From positions 9,097,390-9,161,389 of the forward strand of contig NC_065882.2 of the NCBI RefSeq assembly GCF_932274485.2: DNA of 64,000 nucleotides. Reading direction: 5' to 3'. Numbering within the stretch: the first letter of the stretch is position 1; each line of letters opens with the position of its first letter. This document shows positions 33,361-44,264 of the stretch, in pieces. The stretch is from Patella vulgata. Taxonomy: Eukaryota > Mollusca > Gastropoda > Patellidae. Below the pieces are notes generated by a model, which was not told where the DNA came from, made no database searches, and saw only the letters and a list, made by a program, of their open reading frames with translations. Both the position numbers and the translations under genes were made by a program.

Positions 33361-34534
33361 CGGATTTCTTCGATTATGAACAAACTACTTAACTTTGGTT
33401 ACTATAAACTTACCTGTGTGTTTGAAATCAACTCCCGTTAAATAAATTCCATTGCACAACTAAATATCCCAGCGAATAAAAAAGTTCTCTCTTGTAAACC
33501 CACACTTGGACATCGAGAAATACAAACATGGAAGCTAATTACGTCACTTATCGGGATAAATCAAGGGGGTCGCAGCAAGACTTTTTTATATTATTGGCTC
33601 TCTTCCGCCAATTCAAATTTGTGTATGAATACACAATTGCTCTCGGACCCATGAGTTTGGGCGTTTACAACAATAAATACGCCCGTAGTCCGTTATTTTG
33701 TTTTCGACATGTATTAATTATTTGGTTAGAGAGTTGGGTGGGATTATTTCTTTTGAACACAGGTGCAGTAAAAAAAGGAATGGCATTCGTTTTACGGGTC
33801 TTGAATCTCACCCTTAAATATCTTTACTATTTCCTGATGTCATTTTGTAGTTCGCGATCATGCCTCAGCCAATCAACGCTTTGAATTCTATTACCGTAAA
33901 AGATACCATGCCATATGAGTTATTGTATGCTACACAGATGCAGTGAAAACGGTTAAATTTGGCGCGAAACTTTCACGACTTTTTCCCACGGTCTGCACAA
34001 TTTACACACAATAATACACGCAATCTGCGATGCCTCTTTTGACGAGTGATTTTTTTTTTGTTTTAAATACATTTTTATAAAGACGACAAACGATATTTAG
34101 ACACCCGGAACTGTTCTTTTCAAGAATGTTTCGATTTCAGTATTTGTCGAATAAACAAAAAAGAGTAATTTAATCAGGAATATTATTGACATGAACATTC
34201 GGAACGTGAATTAAATATGGAAATCATTAACAAGCGGTGATCCTTTTTTTTTTGTTTTTTGTTTTACCGGGTAATCATAAAATTTTGTAAATGGACTAAT
34301 AACCACAGGGCATTGGGATTAGACCCAGTTATGAAATATGATCAATTAAAATTATGAAATAATGTGTGTTTATTTGTAAATGTTAGCCACAAAGTTGCCT
34401 ATAATAATTGACATGCAGGGATTTAATATAGTTTATGAAAATATATATTATATACAGGATATTTACAATTGTGGGTCGATGATTATTTTGAACTATAAAA
34501 AAAACGAAACGTAATAGGATCTGTGTTTTTTAAA
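33361..34534. other. Unassigned stretch
   Basis: An open frame at 33528-33884 (118 codons, hydrophobic) matches nothing I recognise and has no splice or start context that supports it. The rest is AT-rich with T runs near 34050 and 34245. Confidence 0.3.
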
Positions 34535-35480
34535 ATTAGATTTGATATAGCTTCATTGTGCCTATTTCTCCCGGGAATTGTACACACAGACACACCACAG
34601 GAAGAACTTTTCCATGTAGTTTTAGACCCTTTCTTTAGATATTCCCAGCACATTTAACAGTTTTGTCTACCCTGAAATCTCGTCATTATTTTCTGCAATT
34701 TCTGTAGGGAGGTGACCATTGGGGACAGAGTGCAATGGACGAGGAACAACAGCTTCTGAGATATTATCACCAACAAGTTCCAACACTAGGAACTGTCTAA
34801 ACGCACGCTGTGATAAAGTTGGTTGATTTGAAATTTTACACATTTCCTTATAAAGAATAAAACTATTTGCAATAGCAATATCTATAAAATGAAAAAATAA
34901 AATTTTGTACCATTTTGTTGTTTGCGTAAAACTTGATAATACTGAATAAACTGGTCGGACAAATCAACCCCACCCATAAACATATTGTACTCCTTTACTG
35001 CAGGGGGAATAGGAATTTCAACATGCTCCAAAGTACCAGTTTTTGTTTGATTTTCTCAAAACAGTATCAATACCAATGGCTTTGTGAAAAGATGAACACA
35101 TCGTCACATCACGAGTATCCTTCCATCTGACAAAGTAGATCAGTGTCTCGTAACCATCTAATTGAACCTCATGGCAGCCCTTTTAGAGATCCATTGAGGT
35201 TTGTCTTTGGAAAACCTTTCCTACTTTCCCGAATTGTTCCACATGCTAATGTCTTATCAACAAAAAGATGTTGAAATAATGTAGAACTTGTGTAGAAGTT
35301 ATAAACAAAAAGGCTGACGAAGACAAGGCTGGAATGCAGATGGCTCTCTGTTCTTCAGTGGTGAATTTTCTTCCACAGAATCTTTTGCATAAGAACGTTT
35401 GAATGCTGATTGACGCCTTGACCTGACATTATTGCACTGCACCAAAACTTCCTCAACAATAGCATTATCACTATTTCCAT
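34535..35480 (-). pseudogene. piggyBac-like transposase remnant
   Basis: On the minus strand, in broken frames: an N-terminal acidic piece near 35480-35330 (VEEVLVQCNNVRSRRQ), then GTIRESRKGFPKTNLNGSLK near 35260-35200, and RWKDTRDVTMCSSFHKA near 35130-35080. The strongest piece is KEYNMFMGGVDLSDQFIQYY-like, then KWYKILFFHFIDIAIANSFI and LYKE near 35000-34850. A C-terminal cysteine-rich tail (SSCGVSVCTIPG) lies near 34610-34570. Order and motifs fit the DDE_Tnp_1_7 (piggyBac) family. The central catalytic part is missing, and stops and frameshifts are many. Confidence 0.75.
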
Positions 35481-35621
35481 CTTCAGCTGTGAGCGTTCAA
35501 ATATAAAAAAGTAAATGTAAGGCATTCATTTTAAAAGACTTCTACAATAAGTTACCTTAGGTAAATAAAAAATGGAAAGAGGAAGATGATAAATCATTAT
35601 CTAATACTAGTAGATCTAGGC

Positions 35622-35805
35622 ACACAGAGAAAGAGAGAGAGAAATGGGGTGTAACATACACTCGACACAAACTCGGTCATTTCAGGACTAATGCCTGGTT
35701 CAATTTTTTATCTCAATAATTCGCTAGCGTGTTGGGGTCTTTAGCAGTGGGAGGGACCTCCGAGGTTGGACAAGCAAAACCACGCCACTTGGCTCAATGT
35801 GAACA
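35622..35805 (-). mobile_element. SINE-B copy, partial
   Basis: AGAGAGAAATGGGGTGTAAC tail, GGTCTTTAGCAGTGGGAGG body. The head is reduced to CCACGCCACTTGGCTCAATG. Confidence 0.75.
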
Positions 35806-36309
35806 AACCATTAGATTTCATTAAAAATCATCATTATTTTTTACTGTATAAACTTCATCTTGAATCTGTTTTGGGGGTCACTAAGTTCATTGGTGACGTT
35901 AAATTTAAGACTTAAAAATCCAATATGGCGGTAATATTTCCACAAATTCCATACGTGTTGCTATTTTCTCAGTGTGTAATGACCTGTCTAAAATTTTACT
36001 GTTGCATTTTCTTGTCTATAAAACTTTTTATGTATACTTATCTATATTTGTCTATACACTCACCTATGTTTGTATATATTCTCACATTTGTGCTTATTGT
36101 GTGTGCAAACTAAAGTAATACTGTAATGACCTCGCCCTTTGGTGCCACAAGACAGTTAGGGGAGGAATTGTATAGACAAAACAGCTGGATTTGCCAGTGG
36201 ACTCTTTCCTTTCAAAAACGATATCATAACTAACATGATGTATCTGATGAGTTTGGTCAGTAATAACGTTCAAACAGACTTGTGACTGGTAAAAGCATCG
36301 AAATGGTTG
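35806..36309. other. Unassigned stretch
   Basis: No gene seen. A 62-codon hydrophobic frame at 35925-36113 has no support. Confidence 0.3.
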
Positions 36310-37393
36310 TATTAGACGATTTACATATTTACAAATAGAAGTGAACGTGCTTTTCACTAATATGTAACATGATACCTGGAATTTCGTATTTGTCCCCCCG
36401 CCCCGCCCGTAATCATGGTAAAGTACCATCCAAAGTATCAAGGTAAGTAAATTTCTTATTGTGTGCTAAGCTGAATTCCTGTTATAGTGAGTGTCTTGAA
36501 TATTCTTGTTCTGGCTTATAGTGTGCCAGGTTTGCGTATATTTTAATAAGTCACGTGATATCCTTAATTTGCATATTAAATTTGATGCTGTGCGAAAGAT
36601 GCTATGTAGAAAGCATGAAGGAGAAATGGGATGTGGCAGAATGTAAAATGTAATGAGAGAAATGTACAATGCGGACACGTAAAAAAAAGCATTTTCCGAC
36701 AAAACAGTTGTCATTTGACACTTAAACATGCATTATGCAAGAGCTAAATCTGATTATTGCAAGTCTTAATTTAGGTTTCAGATGTTATAGAAATTATAAA
36801 TTAGATCTTTATTTAAACAACAAGACCAAAATCAACTCTGTAGACCCACGGATGGCTCGGCTACAGCTCGGATTTAAATAGGATTTCACTAATTCATTAA
36901 ATCAAATAAGCGGTAACCTGATGAAAATACGTCAGTTAGATCGCGGCTAAATGATAGAGTGTACTTAGCGGGGCCGCTGTAAAGCGTTTCCGTATGCCAT
37001 TGAAAACTTTACATGATAATCGAGATATGTAGGTGGAGTTAACGCCTGTCAATCAAACGATCAGCGAAGGTGACGACACAATTCGCTACCATTTCTAGGC
37101 AAATATTACAACGATGATAACTATGTTCAGAATAAAGCAATTTGACTGAATTTTTCAATATATTCTTCTTTCATCATCTACTTTTGAACTATTATAGCAA
37201 GAATGTCCAACTCTCTATAAAAATCTCCCATAATGTATCTTTAACATTTGACGTTTTACATTTAACTCTTGTCTTAGAGGTATTTTGACTTCATCATTAG
37301 CGGTATTAGGACTTTATACATTGTACTTTTTACATACAATCAATAGAAAAGACGTTGTAGCAGAGCATTTAATATTGGCAGCGATAACCTTCC
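36310..37393 (-). mobile_element. Long-arm element, partial copy 2, carrying a MITE
   Basis: From the ATTTACAAATAG module through CCATCCAAAGTATCAAGGT and the AATAAGTCACGTGATATCCT arm, to the terminal GGCAGCGATAACCTTCCATA. It corresponds to the right half of 58307-59861. The TTAA within its ACACTTAACATTTGACG segment is split by the MITE at 36726-37240. Confidence 0.85.
36726..37240. mobile_element. MITE, TTAA family, copy with proven target duplication
   Basis: Ends ACATGCATTATGCAAGAGC and (as reverse complement of the right end) AGATACATTATGGGAGA. It is flanked by TTAA at 36722-36725 and 37241-37244. The empty site ACACTTAACATTTGACG is seen at about 59706, and in reverse at 58455 and 20290. 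515 bp, no ORF. Confidence 0.92.
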
Positions 37394-37524
37394 ATATTAC
37401 GGAGGGGGGGGGGGATAGTAAAACCCTTGCGTGAGACTTTTGTATGTTCGGCACCGAGGACGGTCGCCGGCTGAGCATAGAGACTTTTTATCCTGCAATT
37501 GTACTCATGTTGTACGCCTGAGGT

Positions 37525-37990
37525 GTGTCGTGCTATTTAAGAGATAAGCTATTTACCGTTCCTTGCACTGCAGACATATGGCTCGTGGTCTCAGCTAAGT
37601 TTGCTACTCGCTGGAATTATCACCATTGTGTATCAGCAATTGACGGAAAACACATCCGTATTAAGAAGAGTGGGTCAAAGTACGACAATTACAAAGGATT
37701 CGTTTCCATAATACTCTTGCGTCTTGTATGTGCCCAATGCCAGTTCGTATGGGCAAGTGTTGATGCCAATGTGGGAACTTCAACACACCTTGTTCCCCCA
37801 GAGAACCATTGTCCGGAGATGACAGGGACATACCCTGGCAGATGACGCTTTCCCTTGCGAACTTAGTTGATGGAAGCCCTACAGCTTTCGTGGGATAACA
37901 TCAGGTGCTGTTGTGAATGCCTTTGACATTCTCGCACACCTTTGGGGATACCTACTGACGACACTGCCTGTTCCCTCTCTGAAGCAGCAG
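37525..37990 (+). pseudogene. PIF/Harbinger transposase remnant
   Basis: The frame 37525-37845 holds WNYHHCVSAIDGKHIRIKK, SKYDNYKGFVSIILLRLV and FVWASVDANVGTS. This is the DDE_Tnp_4 core of HARBI1-like transposases (A-I-D-G-K-H first aspartate; D of the V-D-A region). A shifted frame near 37843 gives DDAFPLRT, the region of the third acidic residue, followed by a frame-broken C-terminal end with stops. No terminal repeats were found. Confidence 0.75.
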
Positions 37991-38225
37991 TCGACTTAAC
38001 TCCTTGAGCCCTTCTTTGGTCCCATTTTTTAACTAAATAAAACTGTTTAATACCTTTGAATAGATATCCCGAATCAAAACATTAATACGCATTACTGGCT
38101 TGCGTTTCACGTTCGTCAGGTGTATTTGTCATGTGCACATCAAGTGCGGGTCGTGAATCGCTTGCACGAAATTGGTTACTTTTACGTTACACGTACCCAG
38201 CACGCCAGATTTTCGCCTTTCAGGA
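37991..38225. other. Unassigned stretch
   Basis: No gene or repeat seen. Confidence 0.3.
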
Positions 38226-38500
38226 CACAGGGTGACTAACTGACTAAGGCACTGGTTCGCTAGTCTGGAGGTCGCGGGTTCTCCCCCGGTGTTGGCCGAA
38301 TAAGTTCATCGGTATTTTCCGGCGTGCTTTTCCTTTCAGTGGTGCAGGACAGAGGGGATTTTAAGTACAGCTGTCTAGTCGATTGGATGGGACGAAAACC
38401 CAAGGTCCTGTGTGCACGCAGAAGATCCCTTGGCAATTGGAATTGGATATAAGTGTAGGCCATGGTGCGGCTATCCGGGCAAACATTTCCCTCGCAGAAA
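38226..38500 (+). mobile_element. SINE-A copy just upstream of lectin exon 2
   Basis: GGTGACTAACTGACTAAGGC head, GGTCGCGGGTTCTCCCCC in place of the B box, body to GGGCAAACATTTCCCTCGCA. The 3' tail is missing. Confidence 0.8.
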
Positions 38501-38831
38501 TTCACTTATGTATTTATTATATTTTCTTTGCTCTGGCCCCTGAGTCCCAAATGGTCTGTAACTTTGTTTTTGTGAACATCAATCCACTGCATCAGTGCCT
38601 ACTAGACTCACAAAAATGTAATACATACAAATTGCCTCATTTTGCGTTTGGCAGAATCCTGAGTGTACCCCAAAAAGCTACCCGATTCCAATTCTACTCA
38701 ATTTTGCGCAAAAGGATTTCGTCGGCACGATTACGTATGTAGTGAAGGCTAAAGTAATAATCGGGGTAAGATCCCCTGTGTCCATGGAATGAGTAAATTT
38801 TATGTTTATATAGAACAATTTTGCATTACAG

Positions 38832-39023
38832 GTGAACAGAATATCGCCTTCCATAAGCCTACTGCACAACGTTCAACATGGGATATTCATCAGTCATCCA
38901 ACGGTGTGGATGGACTTAAATACTCCAGTATGTTCCATACTAATACCAGCGCCTGGTGGTGCGTGGATCTTCTGGCCGTGCATGACATTGAGTGGCTGGT
39001 TATGTATAACGTTGTTTTCGATA
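38832..39023 (+). CDS. Secreted fucolectin/PAN-type lectin, exon 2 (N-terminal half of F5/8C domain)
   Basis: 192-bp exon bounded by a polypyrimidine-poor but canonical acceptor (TTGCATTACAG) and the donor GTAAGT at 39024. It is in phase 1 at both ends. It encodes EQNIAFHKPTAQRST, SSNGVDGL and AWWCVDL...IEWLVMYNVVFD. This is the conserved first half of the eel-fucolectin / tachylectin-4 / pentraxin-1 (F5/8 type C) domain: N-I-A-x-x-K-P-T, the S-S-x-x-V-D-G motif, a His in the ligand loop, and W-W-x-V-D-L. The domain usually binds fucose in a Ca-dependent way; whether this copy binds sugar is not shown. Confidence 0.88.
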
Positions 39024-39093
39024 GTAAGTAGCTGGCTGGACGTTTGTTGTAGTTTAATAATCTTACGCCATTTAATAACTCATAATGTATTAA

Positions 39094-39415
39094 AGATACA
39101 TCATGCGAGATTAGATAAAGAGCTGACGGTTCTCTCTATAATGTCAAGGGGATTTCCTGAAAATTTCGGTCAAATTGCTCCACTCTGGTAAGATAAAAAA
39201 AACCCATAGTCTGGATTATCCATTTCATGATTCAATCCTGAATGGAAGTCGAACAGCAAATCGGAACCTAATCCAATAAACATCGGAAGCTAGCGATGCC
39301 ATCAAGAGTTGATTATGGTCTGGATAAATTAATTAATGTCTAATTAATAGTTTAGATAACATTTCAGGCCTAACGAAAGACCTGCAATAGGCAGATTAAG
39401 CTCTTGCATAATGTA
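39094..39415. mobile_element. MITE, TTAA family, copy in lectin intron 2
   Basis: Left end AGATACATCATGCGAGAT after TTAA (39090-39093), inner CATTTCAGGCCTAACGAAAG, right end GCTCTTGCATAATGTA. The right TTAA has decayed to TAATAAA. Confidence 0.75.
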
Positions 39416-39841
39416 ATAAAGTCAAAGGATCTAATCATAATGATGATCGCGGCTTACATAGAGCGGAAACACACAATAATATTTGAAATTTAAGTAGGTG
39501 GGTTCGTTTTGCGAAATGCCAACGTCTTTGGCACAATCGAAACTATTGATCGGGGACTTGGACAGTAGAATATTGGATTTAGATGAGCTAAATCTATAAT
39601 CTTGTAGCCTAAAATGGATCAAACAGCACCTGTAATATGAATGCATGTGAACTGATTTACATTCATTTTTTTAATTATTAAATTTATTGTTATTTCTAAT
39701 CAGCTTTGTTCGTTGAAATACGTGAGCGGTGCATATTCAATGTCAGTCCCTTCTACATCGGAGGTACGGTTTGGCATTCATTGACGTTTAGCTGTCCGTG
39801 TGCACGAAGACGCCGCATTATATGTAACGCTCGAGTGCATT

Positions 39842-40090
39842 GGGTTCATCGGGATATTCCGGCGTGATTTCCCCTTGTTAGTGGCGGAGGGCCTTAGAAG
39901 GTTAGCTGTCTAGTCGTTCGGGTTTTGCGAAAAACTGAGGTCCCGTGTATGCACTGGCTTGCACGTAAAAGATTCCTTGGCAGTTGGAATTCGATAAAAG
40001 AAATTTCCCTCATGGTACAATGTATGGCGTATGTCCGTCTTCATTAGCCCAGTTAAAGCAGAACAGTAGGACGTTAATCCCCATTTCATT
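39842..40090 (+). mobile_element. SINE-A copy in lectin intron 2, with target duplication
   Basis: 5' truncated in the GTTCATCGGGATATTCCGG region; ends GACGTTAATCCCCATTTCAT. Flanked by TCGAGTGCATT at 39831-39841 and 40091-40101. Confidence 0.9.
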
Positions 40091-40255
40091 TCGAGTGCAT
40101 TAGGTACATGCCGGTAATAGTTTAAAAAGTGTTCACTTAGGAGATAAACACTTCTGTTTCGCATTTGGATGGGTGTTATTGTGCAATAGACACGTCCTGG
40201 GATCAGTAGGACCCAAGATGTGTTAGCCATATTTTTATATTTTTTTTTCTTCTAG

Positions 40256-40503
40256 GTCCAGACAAGGCTGGTAGAATTGGGGGATTTGAGATTATGCTAG
40301 CGGCAAGCGGTGGCTGTACTCAGGCAGGTTTCACGGCATCAACGCTGTGTTACAAAGATACAAGTAGTACAGAACTAAATATCTACACAATCAACAGCTG
40401 CTCTGAACCAAACACACAGTTTGATGCACGATATGTTTTTATTAATCAACCAACTAATTTTCTTCATTTATATCAGGTTGAAATTGTTCCTTGGTGTACT
40501 TAA
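40256..40503 (+). CDS. Secreted fucolectin/PAN-type lectin, exon 3 (C-terminal half of F5/8C domain, stop)
   Basis: Starts in phase 1 after a strong acceptor (poly-T, then CTTCTAG), so the junction codon with exon 2 is AGT (Ser). It encodes PDKAGRIGGFEIMLAASGGC, a cysteine-containing loop region, and FDARYVFINQP...LHLYQVEIVPWCT before the TAA at 40501. This fits the second half of the fucolectin-like domain: the R-x-x-G-F-x-I-x-L motif with a ligand-loop Arg, then the G/A-R-Y-V strand and the final x-E-V/I strand. Together the exons give about 146 residues of domain, the usual length. The nearest AATAAA is about 590 bp downstream (41092), so the 3' end is not settled. Confidence 0.88.
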
Positions 40504-41398
40504 AAGGCTCGATCTGTCATTTGCATTATAATATAAAACTAATACGTGCAAGATCTTTTTCGACGTTCCAAAGTAAATGTACGGTGCTAAAACCACCTAA
40601 AGATAAGTTTTAAATGTTCCTTTTATTAATTAGAACAGGTTTAGCTTTAGTTTTTTTATATTTTACGCTAACATTTTATTGCTTTAAATCTTCTTAGTGC
40701 AAAAACGGAAAATTTGACCTTTTGGCCTCCAGAGTCACAAAGAACTAAGGTGAATTTAGAAAGTTAACATTTTTATTAAAATGTTGATTACATTCGATCA
40801 TTTTCAGTATGTTTTCATGATACAAGAATGGCTGCGCATTCACTTTCAGTGCAAATGATAACCTTTGACCGCGAACATCTCGAAGACACCCCAACGGCGG
40901 ACTGAGTACCACTCGGCATCGTATTTTACGCAAAATCTTACTCTAGAAAAGCTTGGTCGGGTTTTGTGCCCCATTTGATGGACCCCCCCAACGCACCGAG
41001 CTTCTGGCCTACAAGCACCCTTTAGCGGCTACAATTACACCCATCCTGGTGTTCAGTACTCATGGATATCGATTACACTTTTGCAATCCAATAAACGCTG
41101 TTCTATGAATTATTCCCCAATAATAGTTACTCCCTTTGGTGTAAATGCAGTATAACACTGGTAGTGGTATAGTGTATCCATAAATCTATTCAGGTGTTCT
41201 GTAGTCATGAATATCAGTTACACTTGTTAGGTGTAGTTCTTTTAGTTAGTTACCCATGGAAAGGTATTACATTAAAAAAACGTACATCTTTGTTGCTTCG
41301 TAAAAGAAACTCCTTGCTTGAATAAAATTTGATATTTTTCGAAATTTCCATACGCATTTGTAGCTTTATTTGCCATTTCGGTTTTTTTATTCATAAAT
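40504..41398. other. 3' flank of the lectin gene
   Basis: Probably includes the 3' UTR. AATAAA occurs near 41092 and 41327. Nothing else was recognised. Confidence 0.35.
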
Positions 41399-41402
41399 TT
41401 AA

Positions 41403-41798
41403 ACATGCATTATGCAAGAGCAAAATCTGCTTATTACAAGTCTTTCTTTAGGCCTGAAATGTTATCTAAATTATCAATTAGACATTAATTAACTTATCCA
41501 GACCATAATAAACTCTCGATGTCAAGGCTAGCCTTCGATGTAGGCTGGATAGATTCCTATATGCCGCTAACGGCCAAAGATAATTAAATCAGAAAAAGTG
41601 GATAATCGAGACTATGCTGTTTATATTAATGATTTTAGTAATGATAACCGAGACTATGCAAACATTTCACCGTCTTCTTTCTCGGCTCATAGTGGATCAA
41701 TTTGACTGAAATTTTCAGCAAATTACCTTTACACTATCTAGTTTTTAACAATTATAGCGAGAACTGCCATCTCTTTATCTTATCTCCCATAATGTATC
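41403..41798. mobile_element. MITE, TTAA family, copy
   Basis: ACATGCATTATGCAAGAGC at the left and CATAATGTATCT at the right, flanked by TTAA at 41399-41402 and 41799-41802. Inner pieces CTTTAGGCCTGAAATG and GACATTAATTAACTTATCC are shared with other copies. Confidence 0.85.
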
Positions 41799-42047
41799 TT
41801 TAAGAATCCCCGCACAACAAAAGTACAACAGACTTAGGTGAGAGTAGAGATTATTTAATGACCATATCGTTTCGGGTATCAGTACCCTTTTTATTTATTT
41901 CTGATAAAGATTTGGCAGTACGTTCTATGTCCACTGCTGCCAAATTGCTTGAAAATTCTGGTGTTCCCTGAATGCCCTTGTCCTGTTCAAAAATCGGTAA
42001 CACTCCTTTTCTTTAGTCTAGGCCAGTGTACTCTATCTACTGCTACC

Positions 42048-42317
42048 AGAGAGAAATGGGGTTTAACGTCTACTCGACACAAACTTGGTCATTTCGGGAC
42101 TAACATATGGTTCAATTTTATTTCCATAATTCGCTTGGGCGTAGGGGTCTTTAGCGGTGGGAGGAAACCGGAGGACCCGGAGAAAACCAACGAGATTAGA
42201 CAGGCGACCCTACTTTTTGTCACGTACAACCTGGGAATCGAAACTACGCCAGTCAACTCAATGACAGACTTTATGAAACAGCGCGCACGTGCTAACCATT
42301 AAGCCACCCAACCCGCC
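42048..42317 (-). mobile_element. SINE-B copy with target duplication
   Basis: Complete from the tRNA head (minus strand GCGGGTTGGGTGGCTTAATG) to the GACGTTAAACCCCATTTCTC tail. Flanked by TCTACTGCTACC at 42036-42047 and 42318-42329. Confidence 0.92.
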
Positions 42318-42884
42318 TCTACTGCTACCGAATTCCTTTCACAATTCTAGTCTTCCCATAATGCCCCTTTCCAGTAAGAAAACCCGTAAAGTATTTATTT
42401 TATTCTTGGCTGGTAGAGGAACTATGGGGATGCTCGATTCACAGCCCAGAACGTCCCGAATTGACAGAATTGCAATCGAGTAACGCGGAATTCAGTCCTG
42501 TCACAGTTCTGCCAGACCCAACAACGGAGGTGGCGTGAGTAGAACCGTGACGTAATTAAACACAACGCATATGTTTCAGCTGGCATGGTTGGTTGAGATA
42601 TTTACTTATTCAGTCGACGCATGCGTTGTAGCCCGAAATCCACCTTTTCACTCGATTGTCACTATTTTTAGGATTCAATTCCGGAACGTTCAATCGATTA
42701 CCCGCTATTTTCATCGTTCTGCCAAGACACGCGTGTGAAGGAAAACTGATCACCTACTTCGTCCTAGTATAGTCAATGGAAATAATCAAACCACCCACTT
42801 GGGAACAATCTTTTAAATTTACCATATTCCTTCTTAAGAAATAGAAATAATCTAGGCTGGTTAGGCTTATCTTTGGAAATCTTC

Positions 42885-43035
42885 AAAATGTGAACGTAAG
42901 AGAACCCTTGATAGTTGGACTTCTATATTTGAGTAAGTCGTGGTCCCGCTGCTGGGGCAAAATTGCCGTTATTGTACCTTGTATGGCGTATGTTCGTCTT
43001 CATGCACCCAGTTGTACGTTAATCCCTATTACATG
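42885..43035 (+). mobile_element. SINE-A 3' fragment, old
   Basis: GTAAGAGAACCCTTGATAGT, GGGGCAAAATTGCCGTTAT and TGTATGGCGTATGTTCGTC match the 3' half of SINE-A. Confidence 0.7.
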
Positions 43036-43094
43036 TCTATAATATTGGAAAACTAAGAAACTGTAACTGAAATGTCAATATGCTCCCTTTTTTG

Positions 43095-43265
43095 TGGTGG
43101 CTGCATGGGCCAATGGTTAGGGCGTGCGCATTGTATCATAAGATCTGTCATTGAGTCAACTGGCGTGGTTTTCGATTCCCCAGTTTACGTGACAAGAAGT
43201 AGGGTCGCCTGTCCAATCTTGTGGGTTTTCTCCGGTTTCCTCCTATTGCTAAAGACTTCTACGTT
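43095..43265 (+). mobile_element. SINE-B fragment
   Basis: GTGGCTGCATGGGCCAATGG with GGTTAGGGC (A box), GGTTTTCGATTCCCCAG (B box), body to CTCCTATTGCTAAAGACTT. The 3' end is missing. Confidence 0.75.
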
Positions 43266-43530
43266 TGGTCACCCTACGGATCTCTTCAAACCGTGTGACG
43301 ACGACCTGGGGATGCTCGAGTCACAGTCCGGAACGTCCCGCATTAACAGAATTGCAATCGAGTGACCCGGAATTCAGTCCTGTAACATTTCTGTCAGTCT
43401 CGACGACGGAGGTGGCGTGAGTAGAATTGTGACGTAATAAAACACGACGAACAGGTTTCGATTGTAACTATTTTTGGGATTGAGAGAATTCAGTTCCGGA
43501 ACGTTCAATCGAGAACGCCCATTATCAATG

Positions 43531-44024
43531 AACACGTGATAGCAAAGACAAGAGTACGATCAACTGAAGACGGCGAAGAAGATAAATTAACGACATACTT
43601 GACCTATTCAAAATGCCTACGCATGTTAAATGAAATAAAAATTAATGTAATAAAATTTTGAATGTACAGAAAGGTTTATCATTTTTAAAGGGAATAACAT
43701 TCTGGTGATTCGAAGTTCTATGTAAGAAGCTACATTTTAATAATACTTCCGGTTTTCGAAGTTACAATATTTCCGGTTTTGAGAAAACTAAGTATTCCGA
43801 CACTCTGTGTAATCCGACATATTGTAACGATACCGTACGATGTCGTACTTGGAAAACCTGGCGCCTGTAAGGTCAAAAGGTCACATTCCCGATGTGATTA
43901 GGCAATGTATATAATATTATATATATTGAATTATGTTTAATTATAAATCAAGGTAGGTTTGTACGTGCCTGTTAGTGCTCTGGTTAACACGTGATTATTA
44001 AAGATTGAACTAATCTGATAGGAG
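43531..44024. other. Unassigned stretch
   Basis: No gene or repeat recognised. Confidence 0.3.
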
Positions 44025-44264
44025 ATGATAACCTGACAAGGACAGCTGTCTAGTCCTTCGAATGAGACAAAAAACCGAGGTCCCGTGTATACATTGCAAT
44101 GCACATAAAAGATCCCTTGGCAGTTGGAATTCGATATAAGAGTAGGCGATAGTGCCGCTGCCCGGGCAAAATTTCCCTCATAGCACACTGTATGGCGTAT
44201 GCCCGTCTTCATTAGCCCAGCATAGGAGTAGGACGTTAAACCCCATTTCATTTCATTTCATTAC
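44025..44264 (+). mobile_element. SINE-A copy, 5' truncated
   Basis: CCTGACAAGGACAGCTGTCT to the GACGTTAAACCCCATTTC tail plus ATTTC repeats. It is very close to the copy at 52330-52566, so both are recent. Confidence 0.88.

Larger units (their letters stand above)
17954..38831 (+). other. Large first intron of the lectin gene (inferred), repeat-filled
   Basis: It begins GTAAGT and ends TTGCATTACAG, consistent with a spliceosomal intron of about 20.9 kb. Nearly all recognised content is transposon or satellite, listed separately. Stretches without an entry (19626-20152, 23646-23884, 24601-25142, 28493-28839, 29061-29664) show no gene or clear repeat. Confidence 0.6.
39024..40255 (+). other. 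Second intron of the lectin gene
   Basis: GTAAGT at the start, TTTTTTTTTCTTCTAG at the end. It contains a TTAA MITE and a SINE-A with target duplications. The rest (39416-39830) is unassigned. Confidence 0.85.
42425..43530 (+). repeat. Direct repeat pair about 0.9 kb apart
   Basis: 42425-42740 and 43310-43525 share GGGGATGCTCGA, GAATTGCAATCGAGT, GGAATTCAGTCCTGT, GGAGGTGGCGTGAGTAGAA and TTCCGGAACGTTCAATCGA. The second copy is shorter. Between them lie a SINE-A fragment and a SINE-B fragment. The family is unknown. Confidence 0.8.

Noticed and set aside
33528-33884. 118-codon hydrophobic open frame
   Set aside because: No recognisable domain, no splice or homology support, and low-complexity surroundings; most likely a chance frame.
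36094-36441. 115-codon minus-strand open frame
   Set aside because: It overlaps the internal modules of the long-arm element, which are non-coding in the other copies.
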